From positions 92,136 to 156,135 of the forward strand of contig CBDFGS010000007.1 of assembly GCA_965247255.1 (NCBI GenBank): 64,000 bases of DNA, in the 5' to 3' direction. A program made the translations under genes and the position numbers. The DNA is from CBDFGS01 sp965247255 (GTDB lineage: Bacteria; Chloroflexota; Dehalococcoidia; Lucifugimonadales; CAUZJF01). Under the pieces are notes generated by a model. The model was not told where the DNA came from. It saw only the letters and a list, made by a program, of their open reading frames with translations, and made no database searches. Shown in pieces: positions 61,424 to 64,000 of this stretch; positions within the stretch are counted from its first letter, which is position 1; each line of letters starts with the position of its first letter.

Positions 61424-62760
61424 CCAACCCCGCGATCGCGACCGCGGCGGCGCCGGCCCTCTCCGGCCCGCAGGCCAGGCGTCGACGTCGCGCCACGCTG
61501 GCATTCGCCTTGTGGGCCACTTTCGTGCTTGCCACGCTCGCGCTCATGGTGGCGGGCATGCCCGCTCGCTTCGACGAGCTGCTCGACTTCGGCACGGCCA
61601 ATTCGCGCGCGTTGCGAGACCTTCCCTTGGGGTTCTCCCCGGACTACTACGCGGGCTATGTCATGTCTCTGGGGATCGTCACGGTACTGGCCCATCTGCT
61701 GATATCGGCCGTGATCTCGTGGCGCAGGCCGGACGATTTGATGGCGCTATTCGTCTCGCTCGTCCTGGTGACTAGCGGAGCGATCAATCCGCTTTCACCG
61801 GTGCACTCGCTGGCCGACTCTAGCCCCGCCCTCGAACCCGCTGTGGGGATACTGGTCTACTTCGGACTGATTTCGGTGGTCGCGCTGCTCTACGTTTTCC
61901 CGACGGGCCGCTTCGTTCCCCGCTGGACGGCGCTTGCTGCTCTCGCCTGGGCCGCGCTGGCCCTACCCGCGGTCTTGACACCTGGGAGCGCGATAAGCTT
62001 CCTGGAATGGCCGCTGGTCCTACAGGTGCTGATCCTGCTGGGCCTTGCGGCCAGCGGCGTATTCGCCCAGATATACCGCTATGTGGATGTATCCAGCCCC
62101 GTCCAGCGGCAGCAGACCAAGTGGGCGGCGCTGGGACTCTCAGCAGCCGTGATGGGACCCATGGCGTTCTTCGTGCCGTTCTTTATCCTGCCGTCTCTCT
62201 CCGATGCCAGCATGTCCAACATCGCGTATCAGAGGGTGGGCTCGGACTTCTTCGCCCTCTCCGTGGCCCTTCGCGTTTTCGGCCTTACCGGCCTTGCAGT
62301 ATCCATGCTACTTTTCCCGATCTCCCTCGCCGTAGCAATAATGCGCTACAGGCTCTGGGACGTGGACGTCGTGGTGAACCGCACCCTCGTCTACGCGGCG
62401 GTGACCGGGACGCTGCTGCTTGTCTACTTCGTCACTATCGCCGTCCTGGAGCTGTTCTTTCGCGCGCTAACCGGGCAGGGCAGCGCAATAGTCGTCGTCG
62501 TCTCCACCCTCGTCATCGCGGCCCTTTTCCAGCCGCTTCGCCGAAGAGCGCAGGACTGGATTGACCGCCGCTTCTACCGGCAGAAGTACGACTCCGCCAA
62601 GACGCTAGCGGCGTTCAGCGCGACCATGCGGGACCAGGTCGACCTGAACCACCTGCGCGAGACCCTGACCCACGTCGTCGAGGAGACGATGCAACCCGCC
62701 TACGTCTCTATGTGGCTGCGCGACTCCGAATCGGAGGCCGAGCAGACCAACCGCAGCTAG
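61420..62760 (+). CDS. Multi-spanning sensor-like membrane protein lacking a kinase domain
   Basis: 446 residues; ATG overlaps the cytochrome stop (ATGA), indicating translational coupling. About nine hydrophobic helices fill residues ~25-365, then QPLRRRAQDWIDRRFYRQKY and DSAKTLAAFSATMRDQVDL, MQPAYVSMWLRDSE, a linker typical of Chloroflexota/actinobacterial sensor kinases just before their GAF or kinase domain. The protein stops 20 residues later, so no HisKA or HATPase is present. It may be a naturally short form or a truncated kinase. Confidence 0.75.
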   Translation: MTNPAIATAAAPALSGPQARRRRRATLAFALWATFVLATLALMVAGMPARFDELLDFGTANSRALRDLPLGFSPDYYAGYVMSLGIVTVLAHLLISAVISWRRPDDLMALFVSLVLVTSGAINPLSPVHSLADSSPALEPAVGILVYFGLISVVALLYVFPTGRFVPRWTALAALAWAALALPAVLTPGSAISFLEWPLVLQVLILLGLAASGVFAQIYRYVDVSSPVQRQQTKWAALGLSAAVMGPMAFFVPFFILPSLSDASMSNIAYQRVGSDFFALSVALRVFGLTGLAVSMLLFPISLAVAIMRYRLWDVDVVVNRTLVYAAVTGTLLLVYFVTIAVLELFFRALTGQGSAIVVVVSTLVIAALFQPLRRRAQDWIDRRFYRQKYDSAKTLAAFSATMRDQVDLNHLRETLTHVVEETMQPAYVSMWLRDSESEAEQTNRS

Positions 62761-62869
62761 CGACGCACTTGACCCATCGAACCGCCGAGGTCCAGCGCAT
62801 CCGTACCGTCGCGATAGCCCGCCGAGAAGCAACGTCCGCGAAGCCGGGCGAGGGTTCCGGTTGAATTTC

Positions 62870-63691
62870 TTACCTCAGCACCGCCTCCGCTATCGCCTCC
62901 AGTTTCACCAGACTTTCCGCCTCGCCCGCCGTTGGGAGTCCTACGATGGCGCGGTCGGCGCCCGCCTCCTCGTACCGCTCTATCTCGCCTCGGTCCGCTG
63001 AAAGCTCCATCACCGAGACCTCGATAGACGACGCGGGCCTCTCTGCGTCCTCGGCCAGCCTGTCGAGCTCGGCTCGCCCGTCGCGGATCTCCTCAGGACT
63101 GACGTCGATGGGTATCCAGCCGTCCCCGTAGGCGACCACCCTCTTGAACACGTTTGGAGCTTTGCTGCCCAGCAGCAGAGGCGGGTGTGGCTTCTGCGCC
63201 GGCTTCGGATAGCAGTAGACCGCAGGAAAATCGTAGTAGTCGCCGTGAAACTCGCTTTCGTCCTCGGTCCAAAGCTCTTTCATCGCAAGCACCGCCTCCC
63301 GCGCCTGAGTCCACCGGTGCGGGAAGTCCGCCCCCAGAATCTCAGCTTCCTCCACAAGAGCTCCCGTACCTATGCCAAGCAGGACACGACCCCCGCTGTA
63401 CACGTCGAGGGTCGCAACCTCTTTGGCAAGGGTGATGGGGTGGCGCTCGGTTACGACGACGACCGCCGTGCCCAGCTTGATACTGGACGTGACCGCCGAC
63501 GCCCTGGCCAACGCGATCAGCGGGTCCACTATGTCGCCCCACAGCCTCGGCACGGCCCTGGACGTGCGGACGGGCAAGGTGTGCTGCTCGGGGACCCAGA
63601 CAGACTCGAACCCGAGCTCCTCGGCCCGCCCGGCCAGGACCGCAGCGTCGATTGAGCGCTCGGTCAGCAGTGTCGAAACGCCGATTTTCAT
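62870..63691 (-). CDS. LLM-class flavin-dependent oxidoreductase (luciferase-like, F420 or FMN)
   Basis: 273 residues from ATG 63691 (GGAAGG upstream; the longer frame to 63760 has no RBS). Luciferase-like barrel motifs: ELGFESVWVPEQHTLP, IKLGTAVVVVTERHPITLAK, ATLDVYSGGRVLLGIGTGAL, PPLLLGSKAPNVFKRVVAYG and DGWIPI. The pattern fits F420-dependent members of the family (TIGR03619-like), which oxidise or reduce small organics. Abundance of such enzymes is reported for SAR202-type Chloroflexota (recollection). Confidence 0.88.
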   Translation of the reverse strand: MKIGVSTLLTERSIDAAVLAGRAEELGFESVWVPEQHTLPVRTSRAVPRLWGDIVDPLIALARASAVTSSIKLGTAVVVVTERHPITLAKEVATLDVYSGGRVLLGIGTGALVEEAEILGADFPHRWTQAREAVLAMKELWTEDESEFHGDYYDFPAVYCYPKPAQKPHPPLLLGSKAPNVFKRVVAYGDGWIPIDVSPEEIRDGRAELDRLAEDAERPASSIEVSVMELSADRGEIERYEEAGADRAIVGLPTAGEAESLVKLEAIAEAVLR

Positions 63692-63932
63692 CTCAGCCTT
63701 CCCCACTGGCCCGCCCTTCGATAAAACCGTCCGTTGGGGCGATGGAACTCGGGCGCACACCAGTGGGGTTGCGACCCTCGTTTCCGATCATGCGACTTAT
63801 CCTCGCATGATCAGACCGTCTCGTTAGACCGCGAAGTCACGGACCCGGTTCGAGCCCGGCGGCTCGGACCCAAATTGACACCCCCCAGGTCATCCTTTAT
63901 GATTTTTTCGCACAGGACTGGGCCGGACGCCA

Positions 63933-64000
63933 GGCAACGTAGCTCAGTGGTAGAGCGGGCGCTTCATAAGCGCTAGGTCACAGGTTCGAACCCTGTCGTT
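63933..64000 (+). tRNA. tRNA-Met (anticodon CAT), 3' end cut by the window
   Basis: Acceptor 5' strand GGCAACG, D-arm GCTCAGTGGTAGAGC, anticodon stem GGCGC/GCGCT with loop TTCATAA (CAT), T-arm ACAGGTTCGAACCCTGT, then CGTT at the window end. G1 suggests the elongator rather than the initiator; a lysidine-modified tRNA-Ile is also possible. Confidence 0.92.

Overview
The window is about 60 % GC and reads like a chromosome segment of a free-living bacterium, most likely a member of the Chloroflexota (Dehalococcoidia/SAR202-like). This is an inference from gene content: TIM-barrel sugar isomerases, an enolase-superfamily enzyme, a luciferase-like flavin monooxygenase, a phytanoyl-CoA dioxygenase, a class III aminotransferase, serine integrases and many IS elements together. 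No rRNA or marker gene is present to prove it.

Layout. (1) 1-9577: catabolic genes for sugars and glycans. A partial aldo/keto reductase diverges from a forward run of sugar isomerase/epimerase, GH42-like glycosidase, sialidase-like beta-propeller, GH32/43-like propeller, a second aldo/keto reductase and a nitrilase-family amidase with an added N-terminal domain. (2) 10055-12148: a reverse-strand Eis-like acetyltransferase and the C-terminal two thirds of an enolase-superfamily dehydratase/racemase. (3) 12149-39526: a 27.4-kb mobile island. (4) 39527-42156: the missing N-terminal 84 codons of the same enolase gene, then TauE/SafE exporter and N-acyl-D-amino-acid deacylase genes, all reverse strand. 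(5) 42283-64000: mostly ordinary chromosome: sugar isomerase, tRNA-Glu, endonuclease III, HEAT protein, ROK kinase, a three-gene two-component operon, an IS1380-family insertion that cuts a response regulator, PhyH dioxygenase, transglutaminase-like protein, O-methyltransferase, aminotransferase, a cupredoxin/cytochrome c/membrane-sensor operon, LLM oxidoreductase and a partial tRNA-Met.

Main result. The island is bounded by two halves of one gene. Joining 39778..39527, a shared 2-bp GA core and 12148..11263 (reverse strand) gives one uninterrupted 380-codon frame with the canonical enolase-superfamily junction GALSALDIALWDIAGK. The island ends carry imperfect inverted half-sites (16 of 21 matches) around that core, and a full-length large serine integrase lies against the right end. 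I infer attL and attR of an integrase-mediated insertion, comparable to elements such as skin that split a gene which excision restores. The insertion also splits a four-gene reverse-strand operon (deacylase, exporter, enolase, acetyltransferase).

Inside the island there is no conjugation or replication module. It holds two inverted pairs of IS1380-family elements (A/B and C/D), nested insertions (IS256 twice in B; an IS1202/ISNCY-like element in A, itself hit by IS110), three serine-recombinase genes or remnants, and cargo: two secreted proteins sharing an unfamiliar repeat module, HAD, HIT and tandem-GNAT proteins, an LPD29-like protein, a beta-propeller lipoprotein, and many broken genes. 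The integrase is preceded by a near-consensus promoter, a short structured leader and a strong terminator, suggesting a small RNA or attenuator that controls it.
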